Source of the DNA: Gordonia hydrophobica NBRC 16057
GTDB lineage: Bacteria > Actinomycetota > Actinomycetes > Mycobacteriales > Mycobacteriaceae
DNA length: 64,000 nucleotides
Assembly (NCBI RefSeq): GCF_001592365.1
Contig: NZ_BCWU01000003.1
Coordinates: 248,001-312,000, forward strand
Direction of reading: 5' to 3'
The notes under the pieces are model-generated. The model was not told the origin of the DNA. It did not search any database and saw only the letters and a program-made list of their open reading frames with translations. Of this stretch, positions 1 to 8,062 are shown one piece after another. The position numbers and the translations under genes were made by a program. Numbering within the stretch: position 1 is the first letter of the stretch; every line of letters begins with the position of its first letter.

Positions 1-1016
1 CCCTCCGACAGCATCGTCTGCGTGGACTGCGGAATGAACGGGGTGGTGCTGGTGCGCTCCTCGCCGTTCGGGAAGGTCACCGTGAAGGTCGGCGCGAAGC
101 CGTTGCCGAGCACGTACACGCGGTCGCCCTCGATGCGCAGCGGGTTGTTGACCTGCACCTGCGTGGTCGGCCACTGGTTGCCCGGCTTGCTCAGATCGGT
201 GGTGTAGGCGACCTTCGCGTCATACATGTCGGGCTGGCCGCTCGGGAGGAAGGTCGCCGAGAAGTCGTCGATCCGGATGCAGAAGGGTTCCAGACCGGTT
301 CCGTCGATCATTGCGCCCGACCGGAACGAGTCGTAGACGGCGGTCGAGGTGTTGCACAGGACCTGCTCGCCGTCGGCGACCAGCGAGCGCGTCCCCTCGT
401 AGCCCCACAGCTTGCCGACCGCGATCGTGATCAGCAACGACAGCAGTGCGAAGTGGAACACCAGGTTGCCGAACTCGCGCAGATAGCCCTTCTCGGCCGA
501 GACCTCGACCGCGCCGTCCGGGTACCGCGACGACGGCTCCACCGTCCGGACCGTGGTGCGCCAGCCGCGCAGGTTCTTCTGGATCCGGTCGCCGAGCTCG
601 GTTGGCGTGCCGTCGACGGTCTCGTCGATGTGCCGCGGCATGCGCGCCAGGTTGCGTGGCGCCGCCACCGGTTTGGTCCGCAGTGCCTGGAAGTGCTCCC
701 AGATGCGCGGGGTCAGACAGCCGACCAGCGACACGAACAGGAGCACGTACACCGCGGTGAACCAGGTCGACGAGAACACGTCGAACAGCTGCAGTCGGTC
801 CATGATCGTGCCGAGCGTGCCGTGGCTCTCGATGTACTCGAGCGTCTTGCTCTCGTTGAGTTCGCGCTGCGGAAGGATCGCACCCGGGATCGCGGCCAGT
901 GCCAGCAGGAACAGGAGGGCCAGCGCGGTGCGCATGGACGTCAGCCCGCGCCACGCCTTCCGGAGCGGGGTCAGGAGGAACCGCTGCAACGGTGAGGCTT
1001 TGATCGACTGACTCAT
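1..1016 (-). CDS. resB: Cytochrome c biogenesis protein ResB (3' end outside window)
   Basis: Membrane component of the System II (Ccs) heme delivery and cytochrome c ligation machinery, partner of CcsA/CcsB. The visible part starts MSQSIKASPLQRFL and shows hydrophobic segments at about residues 27-45, 85-105 and 165-185, followed by the long extracytoplasmic domain typical of ResB. About 338 residues are visible and the frame stays open to base 1, so the C-terminus lies outside. The ATG overlaps the TGA of ccdA (ATGA), which implies translational coupling. It is the last visible gene of the resA-ccdA-resB set, the order of Rv0526-Rv0528. Confidence 0.9.
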   Translation of the reverse strand, partial: MSQSIKASPLQRFLLTPLRKAWRGLTSMRTALALLFLLALAAIPGAILPQRELNESKTLEYIESHGTLGTIMDRLQLFDVFSSTWFTAVYVLLFVSLVGCLTPRIWEHFQALRTKPVAAPRNLARMPRHIDETVDGTPTELGDRIQKNLRGWRTTVRTVEPSSRYPDGAVEVSAEKGYLREFGNLVFHFALLSLLITIAVGKLWGYEGTRSLVADGEQVLCNTSTAVYDSFRSGAMIDGTGLEPFCIRIDDFSATFLPSGQPDMYDAKVAYTTDLSKPGNQWPTTQVQVNNPLRIEGDRVYVLGNGFAPTFTVTFPNGEERTSTTPFIPQSTQTMLSE

Positions 1017-1822
1017 ACGGGCAACTCCACGTCGGAGATAAGGGAAATACGGATCCAGTCGACGAGCTCGTTCCACATCCCGGTCACCAGCAGCACACCG
1101 ACCGCGATCAGCGCGACGCCGCCGATCACCTGGATGGTGCGCGCGTGTCGTCGGACGAAGCCGAGACTGCGGACCGCCCAGGCCGACGAGAACGCCAGGA
1201 TCAGGAACGGGATGCCGAGCCCGAGGCAGTAGGCGGCGACGAGGAGCGCACCCCGGATGGGGGTGTTGCCGTCGGTGCTCATCGCGACACCGATGACCGC
1301 ACCGAGCGTCGCACTGCTGCACGGGATCCATCCGATGGCGAACACCGCGCCCAGCACGGGGGCGCCGATCACGCCGGTGTAGCGGCGCGGCGCCATCCGG
1401 CGGTCGCGCTGCAGGTACGGGATCATCCCGATGAAGACCAGGCCCATCACGATCGTGACCACGCCACCGATGCGCTGCATCAATTGCAGCCGATCGGTGT
1501 CGAGGAAGATCGAGGTGACGCCGAACAGGGTGGCGGTCGCCAAGACGTAGACGACGGTGAACCCGAGGACGAACAGACCGGCCGCGCCGACGACCCGCCA
1601 TCGACCAGACTTCCGTCCCTCATCGGCGGAGACAGCGGGCGCCTCGGCGCCGACCAGCCCTGCCAGGTACGAGAGGTACCCGGGAACCAGCGGCACCACG
1701 CAGGGCGAGGCGAACGAGATCAGCCCGACGAGGATGCACACGCCCAATGCCAGCAGCAACGGTCCGCTGGTGACCGTCGAGGCGAACGTGGCGCCCATAT
1801 CGGCCAAATACATCTCAGACAT
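1013..1822 (-). CDS. ccdA: CcdA-type cytochrome c biogenesis membrane protein
   Basis: 269 aa polytopic protein of the DsbD/CcdA family. It passes reducing equivalents from cytoplasmic thioredoxin across the membrane to extracytoplasmic thiol proteins such as ResA, keeping apocytochrome c cysteines reduced. About six hydrophobic helices are visible. The paired redox cysteines are in the first helix (FASPCVVPLVPGYLS) and in the middle (GWIPCSSATLG), the hallmark of the family. The start overlaps the end of resA and the stop overlaps the start of resB, so the three genes form one coupled unit. Confidence 0.93.
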   Translation of the reverse strand: MSEMYLADMGATFASTVTSGPLLLALGVCILVGLISFASPCVVPLVPGYLSYLAGLVGAEAPAVSADEGRKSGRWRVVGAAGLFVLGFTVVYVLATATLFGVTSIFLDTDRLQLMQRIGGVVTIVMGLVFIGMIPYLQRDRRMAPRRYTGVIGAPVLGAVFAIGWIPCSSATLGAVIGVAMSTDGNTPIRGALLVAAYCLGLGIPFLILAFSSAWAVRSLGFVRRHARTIQVIGGVALIAVGVLLVTGMWNELVDWIRISLISDVELPV

Positions 1823-2432
1823 TCTCGGCCGCCACCTTCAGCACGGCGTCGCGCAGTTCCTCCTCTGTGATGGCCCGCAGGAACAGTTTGGCGGGACGGT
1901 GTTTACGGTCCAGGACGACGGTCGTCGGAACCACGCCGACCGGCACTCCGAGTGCCGCGAGGGTCGCGCCGCCGTAGTCGAAGATCGACGGATACGGGAC
2001 CTTGCGATCAGCGACGAAGTCCTTGGCGGTGTTGCGGGAGTCCCGGAAGTCGATGCCGACGAATTGGACGCCCTTGTCCTTCGTCTCCGCGAACACGTTC
2101 TCCAGCGGAAGGAACTCGGTCCGGCACGGCGGGCACCACGACGCCCACACGTTCACCACGAGGACCGTGTCCGGGTAGTCGGAGAGCTTCACGGTGCCGT
2201 TCCCGAACAACTCCTCCCCCTGCACGTCGCCGATGGCACGTCGATCGGCAGGCGCGTACTCGATGACGGTCTTGCCGTCCGGGGAGACGAATTGATTACC
2301 ACGATCGGCCGAGACCGCATCGGTGCCGACACCGCACGCGGTCAGCACGGTCACGGAGGCGATGACCGCGCAGAGCGCTGCGACGACCCGCCGCCCGCGC
2401 CCTGCGCGTCGCAGGCCCGCCATCCCGGTCAC
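1815..2432 (-). CDS. resA: ResA/TlpA-like thioredoxin lipoprotein
   Basis: 205 aa exported thiol-disulfide oxidoreductase, predicted to reduce apocytochrome c before heme attachment. The N-terminus is a signal peptide ending in a lipobox (SVTVLTACGV), so it should be lipid-anchored. The thioredoxin-like domain carries the active site WASWCPPCRTEF. I chose the GTG at 2432 because it overlaps the upstream TGA (GTGA); an ATG three codons later (2423) is the alternative. Longer in-frame extensions would run through the upstream gene and spoil the signal peptide. It sits between a histidine phosphatase and ccdA as in M. tuberculosis Rv0526. Confidence 0.92.
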   Translation of the reverse strand: MTGMAGLRRAGRGRRVVAALCAVIASVTVLTACGVGTDAVSADRGNQFVSPDGKTVIEYAPADRRAIGDVQGEELFGNGTVKLSDYPDTVLVVNVWASWCPPCRTEFLPLENVFAETKDKGVQFVGIDFRDSRNTAKDFVADRKVPYPSIFDYGGATLAALGVPVGVVPTTVVLDRKHRPAKLFLRAITEEELRDAVLKVAAENV

Positions 2433-3055
2433 GCTCCGGTGATGCGCGGATCGGAGGCGCCCGCAGGCTCGGAGTAGACGATGTCGACGAGCGCGTCGTC
2501 GTCGTAGATGAGGGTCGTCAATGACGCGAGGGAGCACTGCCGCACCCGGGGGTCGTGCCAGAGACGCTGCCCCTCGAGAAAGCGCCGCAGCGTGTAGACC
2601 GGCAGCTGATGACTGACGCAGATCGCCTCGTGGCCGCGGGCGGCGTCGCGCGCGGTGTTGGCGGCGGCCAGCATGCGGTGGGCGATCTGGATGTACGGCT
2701 CACCCCACGACGGGGTGAACGGGTCGCGAAGTTTGAGCCAGTGGCGCGGCTTCCGAAGCGCACCGTCGCCGACGGCCACCTTCAGTCCCTCGAACTGGTT
2801 GTCGGCCTCGATGAGGTCGTCGTTCGTGGTGATCGTCAGATCGTGCGCGGCCGCGATCGGCGTCGCCGTCTCTTGCGCTCGCTGCAGCGGAGACGCGAAG
2901 ACATGGCTGATGTCGTGGTCGGCCAGGGTGTCAGCGACCCGCTGCGCCTGTCCGGCGCCGGTGTCGGACAGGTGATATCCCGGCAGACGGCCGTACAGGA
3001 TGCCCTCGGGGTTGTGCACCTCGCCGTGGCGCATCATGTGGACGATCGTCTTCAT
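2429..3055 (-). CDS. Histidine phosphatase family protein (phosphoglycerate-mutase-like)
   Basis: 208 aa member of the histidine phosphatase superfamily. The catalytic phospho-acceptor motif is MMRHGEVHNP near the N-terminus, and a second histidine is supplied by the AICVSHQLPVY segment. Substrate unknown; the family includes phosphoglycerate mutases and many small-molecule phosphatases. The position between hemL and resA matches Rv0525. Start and stop overlap both neighbours (TGATG with hemL, GTGA with resA), so it is part of the same transcript, but no link to heme metabolism can be read from the sequence. Confidence 0.88.
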   Translation of the reverse strand: MKTIVHMMRHGEVHNPEGILYGRLPGYHLSDTGAGQAQRVADTLADHDISHVFASPLQRAQETATPIAAAHDLTITTNDDLIEADNQFEGLKVAVGDGALRKPRHWLKLRDPFTPSWGEPYIQIAHRMLAAANTARDAARGHEAICVSHQLPVYTLRRFLEGQRLWHDPRVRQCSLASLTTLIYDDDALVDIVYSEPAGASDPRITGA

Positions 3056-4398
3056 CAGGCTCCCTTTCCAGGGTCGGTGGCGGCAGCCGCCGCGGCAGCG
3101 GCTGCGGGCAACGCGTCGGCGATGATCGAGAAGGCCTCGTCATCGAGCGCGGCGGAGACGAACCACGCTTCGAACGCACTCGGCGGCGCGTAGACGCCGC
3201 GTGCGAGGAGGGCGTGGAAGAAGGGCGCGAAGCGCCACGTCTGGGTGCCCTTGACCCCGTCGTAGTCGGTGATCGGATCGGTGGAGTCGGTGAAGAAGAC
3301 GCTGAACAGGTTGCCCGCCTTCTGCACCCGGTGCGGCACCCCCGCGTCAGTGAGCGCCGCGGCGATCATCGACTGGAGGCGCTCGGAGTTCGCGTCGAGG
3401 ACGGCGTAGACGTCGGCCGTCGCGTTGCGGAGCGTCGCCAGGCCCGCCGACACGGCCACCGGGTTCCCGGACAGGGTTCCGGCCTGGTACACCGGGCCGG
3501 TGGGTGCGAGGTGCTCCATGATGTCGCGGCGACCGCCGAACGCCGCTGCCGGAAGGCCGCCGCTCATCACCTTGCCGAAGGTGTACAGGTCGCCTGCGAC
3601 GCCGTCGAGCCCGTAGTGGCCCGCCGGACTGACCCGGAAACCGGTCATCACCTCGTCCATGATCAGGAGGGCGCCGTTCTCCGCGGTCACCCGCCGAAGT
3701 CCTTCGTTGAAGCCGGCGACGGGTGCGACCGCGCCCATGTTGCCCGCGGCCGCCTCGGTGATGACCGCGGCGATGTCGGCGCCGTGCTCGGCGAAGACCT
3801 GCTCGACGGCCGCGATGTCGTTGTAGGGAACCACGATGGTGTCGTGCGCTGCGGCACCGGTGACGCCCGGCGACGTTGGCAGACCCAGGGTCGCGACGCC
3901 CGAGCCCGCGTCGGCGAGCAGCGCGTCGACGTGTCCGTGGTAGCACCCCGCGAACTTGACGATCTTGCTGCGGCCGGTGAAGCCGCGCGCGAGGCGGACC
4001 GCCGACATCGTGGCCTCGGTGCCCGAGTTGACCAGACGCACCCGCGACACCGGGTCGACGCGGTCGATGATCTCCTCCGCGAGTTCGATCTCGCCCGCGG
4101 TCGGTGCACCGAACGACAGCCCGGTCGTCGCCGCACGTTGCACGGCCTCCACGACCGCGGGGTGGGCGTGACCGAGGATCATCGGACCCCAGGAGCACAC
4201 CAGATCCACGTACTGGTTGCCGTCCGCATCGGTCAGCTTCCAGCCCTTGGCTTCGGTGATGAACCGCGGCGTCCCGCCCACGGCGGAAAACGCACGGACC
4301 GGCGAGTTCACGCCGCCCGGTGTCGCTCTCGCCGCCCGTTCGAAGAGTTCTGCACTGGCAGCAGTGTTCACCGCGGGATTCTCGAGAGGCTGGGACAT
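3055..4398 (-). CDS. hemL: Glutamate-1-semialdehyde 2,1-aminomutase
   Basis: 447 aa PLP enzyme that converts glutamate-1-semialdehyde to 5-aminolevulinate, the second step of the C5 tetrapyrrole pathway begun by HemA in this window. Family signatures seen: [12 protein letters not shown] near the N-terminus, the substrate region [13 protein letters not shown], and the PLP-binding lysine in [18 protein letters not shown]. The start MSQPLENP at 4398 follows a GGAGG stretch; longer in-frame starts add unconserved sequence. The C-terminus has a run of nine alanines before TDPGKGA, encoded by mixed GCN codons. Its stop overlaps the start of the histidine phosphatase gene (TGATG). Confidence 0.95.
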   Translation of the reverse strand: MSQPLENPAVNTAASAELFERAARATPGGVNSPVRAFSAVGGTPRFITEAKGWKLTDADGNQYVDLVCSWGPMILGHAHPAVVEAVQRAATTGLSFGAPTAGEIELAEEIIDRVDPVSRVRLVNSGTEATMSAVRLARGFTGRSKIVKFAGCYHGHVDALLADAGSGVATLGLPTSPGVTGAAAHDTIVVPYNDIAAVEQVFAEHGADIAAVITEAAAGNMGAVAPVAGFNEGLRRVTAENGALLIMDEVMTGFRVSPAGHYGLDGVAGDLYTFGKVMSGGLPAAAFGGRRDIMEHLAPTGPVYQAGTLSGNPVAVSAGLATLRNATADVYAVLDANSERLQSMIAAALTDAGVPHRVQKAGNLFSVFFTDSTDPITDYDGVKGTQTWRFAPFFHALLARGVYAPPSAFEAWFVSAALDDEAFSIIADALPAAAAAAAAATDPGKGA

Positions 4399-4528
4399 GG
4401 CCTCCAGTGTTCCAAAACCTGGTCTCTCTTCCCAATCGCTGACTCGTACGTCACACCCGAGTGGCACGGGAGTGAGTCTGCTGACCGCGCACGTGCGCCG
4501 GAATCGGCGCGTCCGGAATCAGCGTCTC

Positions 4529-5446
4529 TCAGCCGAGGACCTCGCCGACGGCGTCGGCGATCGCGCGCTGTCCGAGGGCGTTCGGGTGCATGACGATCGC
4601 CGAGTCGGCGCCGATCTGCGGCTCGATCCAGCGCATCCCCTTCGGTGAACACGCCTCGTGCCCGATCGATCGGGCGGCCATGTCGACGAAGGTCACGCCG
4701 ACCCGGTTCGCGGCAGCCGAGATCGCGTCGTTGAGCGCCTGCTGCACCCGGTGCACGTAGTCGACGTCGCCGTCGGCGATCCCGACCGCGGGCCGGCACG
4801 ACGTCCGCGCGGGCATCAGCCACGGATACCCCGCGACGACGACGCGCGCGTTCGGGGCCTTGTCCCGAATGCTCCGGAGTCCGCGTTCCACATCGGCCCC
4901 GACACTGTCGTCGATCTCGCGGAACGGCTGCGTGCCGAACGCCTTCCGGCACGGCGAGCCGGTCGGATCGTCGGCAGCCCGCCGCGTGCATTCCCCCACC
5001 ATCGTCATGTAGATCGCCGAATCGTTGCCGCCGATCATCAGGGTGACCAGCGCGGTCTTCGAGGTGACCGCGTCGAGCTGGGGCGCGACGCCGTCGTACT
5101 GCCCCTGAAACAGGTTCGCGGTGGTCGCGCCCGCACACGCGACGTCGACGACGTCCATGCCGCGGCGCAGTCCCACCAGTTCCCCGAAGTTCCGCTGCGA
5201 CCGCTGGCAGGCGAACGGCGAGTCCTCGACCAGTGGCGTCGTCCCCGCACCGGAGGCGTAGCTGTCGCCGAGGTGCACCAGCTGCGGCCGTCCGTCGGCA
5301 TCGGCCTGGACCCCTTGTTCAGCGGGGCGCGGGTCGCGCGGCGTCGCGTCGATCACCCAGATCGCACCACCAACCGCCACCAGGAGGATCGCGATCACTG
5401 ACAATGTCGGTGTCAGCACCCCTCGAATCCTCCGGTCGACTGGCAA
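4529..5446 (-). CDS. Secreted or membrane-anchored SGNH-family hydrolase
   Basis: 305 aa predicted extracytoplasmic esterase or lipase. An N-terminal hydrophobic segment (LTPTLSVIAILLVAVGGAIW) acts as signal or anchor. The SGNH blocks are visible: block I VHLGDSYASGAG with the nucleophilic Ser, block III MIGGNDS, and a C-terminal histidine in MHPNALGQRA. Several cysteines suggest disulfides in the exported domain. It lies 3 bases after the membrane-protein gene upstream and 130 bases before hemL. Substrate unknown; cell-envelope lipids are a reasonable guess only. Confidence 0.85.
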   Translation of the reverse strand: MPVDRRIRGVLTPTLSVIAILLVAVGGAIWVIDATPRDPRPAEQGVQADADGRPQLVHLGDSYASGAGTTPLVEDSPFACQRSQRNFGELVGLRRGMDVVDVACAGATTANLFQGQYDGVAPQLDAVTSKTALVTLMIGGNDSAIYMTMVGECTRRAADDPTGSPCRKAFGTQPFREIDDSVGADVERGLRSIRDKAPNARVVVAGYPWLMPARTSCRPAVGIADGDVDYVHRVQQALNDAISAAANRVGVTFVDMAARSIGHEACSPKGMRWIEPQIGADSAIVMHPNALGQRAIADAVGEVLG

Positions 5447-5449
5447 GCG

Positions 5450-6031
5450 CTACTTCTTCCCCTTCGGCGGCAACCCCATCGTGACGGCCAGGTGTGCCTC
5501 GGTCAGTTCGGTTCGCAATCGGCCGACGTCCCGTGCCCACGCCTGGGCCAGCCGCCCGTTCGCCAAGCGCACGCCGACGCCCTTGCGTCGCCGCGGCACC
5601 GCGTGCAGCTCTCCCAACGCGGGCGCGCTCTCCCAGTCCGCAGGCTCAGCGCCGGTGTTCTCCGGGAAGATCTTGACGATGTCCGCGATCTCGATCGTCT
5701 CCTGGCCCTGCCGCAGCGTCGTCTCGGTCAAGCACATGGACACGTGCTGCCGAGCGGCGAACACCTGGAGAACGGTGAATCCGACCAGGATCGAACCGAA
5801 GATCAGCAGCACACCCCAATGGATCCGGCCCTTGCCGAGAATCTCCAGGATCAGGATGGCGAGGATCATGATAGGTCCGATCGACACCACCCACCAACTG
5901 CCGCCGGACTCGTAGAGCAGCGTCTCACCGGGATCGATAGGAGGAGCGTGCTTGGCTTTCTTCCGCGGGTTCAGCGTCGGCGCAGCCGCACTGTCGACGT
6001 CGTCTGGGTTCTCGTCGGGAGAGTCGGTCAC
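5450..6031 (-). CDS. Small membrane protein with PH-like C-terminal region, function unknown
   Basis: 193 aa. A charged, Pro/Asp-rich cytoplasmic N-terminus (about 45 residues) is followed by two hydrophobic helices (SWWVVSIGPIMILAILILE and WGVLLIFGSILVGFTVLQVF), then a soluble domain of about 100 residues ending GLPPKGKK. The start is the GTG at 6031, overlapping the TGA of the upstream gene (GTGA). The layout resembles small actinobacterial membrane proteins such as the DUF3093 type, but I cannot assign a family with certainty. It is the third of three consecutive membrane proteins cotranscribed after hemB. Confidence 0.75.
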   Translation of the reverse strand: MTDSPDENPDDVDSAAAPTLNPRKKAKHAPPIDPGETLLYESGGSWWVVSIGPIMILAILILEILGKGRIHWGVLLIFGSILVGFTVLQVFAARQHVSMCLTETTLRQGQETIEIADIVKIFPENTGAEPADWESAPALGELHAVPRRRKGVGVRLANGRLAQAWARDVGRLRTELTEAHLAVTMGLPPKGKK

Positions 6032-6498
6032 TGCGGGGCGTCTTTCGACGCATCCTCCGGAGGGCAGTCGCCCAATTGGCATTTGAACCAACGGTCGGCG
6101 AGCGGACGGTACGCCAGTACCGATCCGAACAGTCCGACGACCGCGGCCGCCAGCACGACCGCCAGGCCCGCACTCTGGAAGCCGATGGTCAACGGCAGCA
6201 GCATCGCGACGACGACACAGGTGAGCGCCGACAGCGACGACCGCCATTGGACGGCCCCGCGGTAGGTCTTGGCACCGAGGAGCAGGTAGGCGACGCCCAG
6301 GATCAAGATCAGGAAGTCGACGGCGAGGATGCCGAAGTCGAAGCCGAGGCTCACCGCGTCGGCCACGATGCCGAACGCGCCGAGGCCGATGAGCAGCACG
6401 CCGGAGGCCATCCAGAGGCGCAGCGCCCACACCACCTGAGTCGGCCGGTCCTTCGGATCCGGTCGCGGAGGTCGTTGTCGCGCGGGAACTTCAATCAT
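6028..6498 (-). CDS. Four-helix membrane protein, unknown function
   Basis: 156 aa. Four hydrophobic helices are predicted at about residues 28-50, 54-75, 86-105 and 110-130. Short hydrophilic ends follow, with two cysteines near the C-terminus (FKCQLGDCPPEDA). No catalytic motif is seen. The start overlaps the upstream gene (ATGA) and the stop overlaps the downstream gene (GTGA), so it is translationally coupled on both sides. I do not recognise the family; the location between hemB and hemL corresponds to the Rv0513 area. Confidence 0.75.
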   Translation of the reverse strand: MIEVPARQRPPRPDPKDRPTQVVWALRLWMASGVLLIGLGAFGIVADAVSLGFDFGILAVDFLILILGVAYLLLGAKTYRGAVQWRSSLSALTCVVVAMLLPLTIGFQSAGLAVVLAAAVVGLFGSVLAYRPLADRWFKCQLGDCPPEDASKDAPQ

Positions 6499-7052
6499 CG
6501 GAACCCATTCTGCCGTTTACTGCGTCGGTATGCGGCCGCCTCGCGGCAATAGGCCGCACTGTCACGGTGCATGAGCGCCGTCAGCGCTCCCACCGCACAC
6601 ACTCCGCCGAGGATCGTGGGCACCATCGCCCAGGTCGGCGACTCCGGCAGCGTCGAGTCGGTGTTCGTGTCCATGAACAGCGCCGCGACCGCGAAGACCA
6701 GGTTGACCGTGACGAATGCGCTGGCCCAGCCGAGGATCAGGCGCGCCCACGTGTAGCCGATGAAGGTGAACCACATCAGCACCGCCGCGACGGCGACCAG
6801 AATCACAATCACCACCGCCATGCCGATGGCGAAGGTCACGTCGGTGTTCGCCATCAGTGCCGGATCGTCGAGCCTGCGCTCCACGTCGGCCATCTGCCGG
6901 TCGAAGTCGGCGCGCAGCACGGTCCAGTTCGCCGCCATCGCGACCACCTGCAGCACGATCACGCCGACCCACAGCTCCACCACGAAGCGGATGCTGTCGG
7001 GGCGCTTCGGCTTGGCGGCGGGGTCTGCGGTCGGCAGTCCGGGAGCGGTCAT
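6495..7052 (-). CDS. Four-helix membrane protein, unknown function
   Basis: 185 aa. The first helix (FVVELWVGVIVLQVVAMAANW) is followed by an extracytoplasmic loop of about 35 residues rich in Asp/Arg, then three more helices at about 75-100, 108-130 and 140-162. The C-terminus is basic and Tyr-rich. The gene begins 13 bases after the hemB stop. A TAGGCT element (7059-7064) lies 6 bases before the ATG and overlaps a GGAGG, so it may have its own leaderless promoter as well as read-through from hemB. Probably the Rv0513 counterpart by position; role unknown. Confidence 0.75.
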   Translation of the reverse strand: MTAPGLPTADPAAKPKRPDSIRFVVELWVGVIVLQVVAMAANWTVLRADFDRQMADVERRLDDPALMANTDVTFAIGMAVVIVILVAVAAVLMWFTFIGYTWARLILGWASAFVTVNLVFAVAALFMDTNTDSTLPESPTWAMVPTILGGVCAVGALTALMHRDSAAYCREAAAYRRSKRQNGFR

Positions 7053-7065
7053 GCCTCCAGCCTAA

Positions 7066-8052
7066 TCACCCGAGCGAAAGTCGCCGCGCGATGTCCGCTG
7101 CCGCATATGTCAGGATGACCGACGCCCCTGCGCGGGCGATCGACAGCACCGCCTCGTCGACGGCGGCGTCGAAGTCGATCCACCCGCGTTCGCCCGCGGC
7201 CGCCAACATCGCGTACTCACCGCTCACCTGGTACGCGGCGACCGGCGCGTCGGTGCGATCGGCGACGTCGCGGACGATGTCGAGGAAGCTCATCGCAGGC
7301 TTCACCATCACCATGTCTGCGCCCTCCTCGAGGTCGGCGAGCAGTTCTCGCGCCGACTCGAGGCGGTTGGCCGGGTCTTGCTGATAGGTACGGCGATCGC
7401 CCTGCAGCGACGAGCCGACGGCCTCGCGGAACGGACCGTAGAAGGCCGACGCGTACTTGGCCGTGTAGGCCAGGATCGTCGTGTCGGTGAAACCGTCGGC
7501 GTCGAGCGCGTCGCGAATCACGGCGACCTGGCCGTCCATCATCCCGCTCGGTCCGACGACGTGCGCACCCGCCCTGGCCTGCGACACCGCCAGTTCGGCG
7601 TATCGGCTCAGCGTCGCGTCGTTGTCGACGGCACCGGATTCGGTCAGCACTCCGCAGTGGCCGTGGTCGGTGAACTCGTCGAGGCAGGTGTCCGCCATGA
7701 TCACCGCGTCATCGCCGAGATCGGCGCGCAGCGCGGCCAGACCGCGATTCAAGATCCCGTCCGGGCGGGCGCCGACCGAGCCGGTCGCATCCTTGTCCTC
7801 CGGTTTCGGCACACCGAACAGCATGAGTCCGCCGACGCCCGCAGCGACCGCGTCGGCCGCCGCAGCACGCAGCGAGTCGGTGGTGTGCTGCACCACGCCG
7901 GGCATCGACGTGATGGGTTTGGGCTCGTCGATGCCGTCGGCGACGAACATCGGCAGCACCAACTGCGACGGATGCAGTCGGGTCTCGGCGACCAGTCGCC
8001 GCATCGCTGCGGTCTGCCGGAGACGACGGGGACGGATGAACGGACCGGTCAT
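7066..8052 (-). CDS. hemB: Delta-aminolevulinic acid dehydratase (porphobilinogen synthase)
   Basis: 328 aa enzyme joining two 5-aminolevulinate molecules to porphobilinogen. Both active-site lysines are visible in ILAYTAKYASAFYGPF and MVMVKPAMSFLD. The metal-binding stretch reads DTCLDEFTDHGHCG: two of the three cysteines that hold catalytic zinc in animal enzymes remain and the middle one is Asp, so a classic Zn-triad is not expected. The start at 8052 (MTGPFIRPRRLR) fits the family; upstream in-frame sequence lies inside hemD. It begins 10 bases after the hemD stop. Confidence 0.95.
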   Translation of the reverse strand: MTGPFIRPRRLRQTAAMRRLVAETRLHPSQLVLPMFVADGIDEPKPITSMPGVVQHTTDSLRAAAADAVAAGVGGLMLFGVPKPEDKDATGSVGARPDGILNRGLAALRADLGDDAVIMADTCLDEFTDHGHCGVLTESGAVDNDATLSRYAELAVSQARAGAHVVGPSGMMDGQVAVIRDALDADGFTDTTILAYTAKYASAFYGPFREAVGSSLQGDRRTYQQDPANRLESARELLADLEEGADMVMVKPAMSFLDIVRDVADRTDAPVAAYQVSGEYAMLAAAGERGWIDFDAAVDEAVLSIARAGASVILTYAAADIARRLSLG

Positions 8053-8062
8053 CGGACCCTCC

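Noticed and set aside
3070..3110. Alanine-codon run at the end of hemL as a possible slippage tract
   Set aside because: The run uses mixed GCN codons rather than a simple tandem repeat, so slippage is unlikely.
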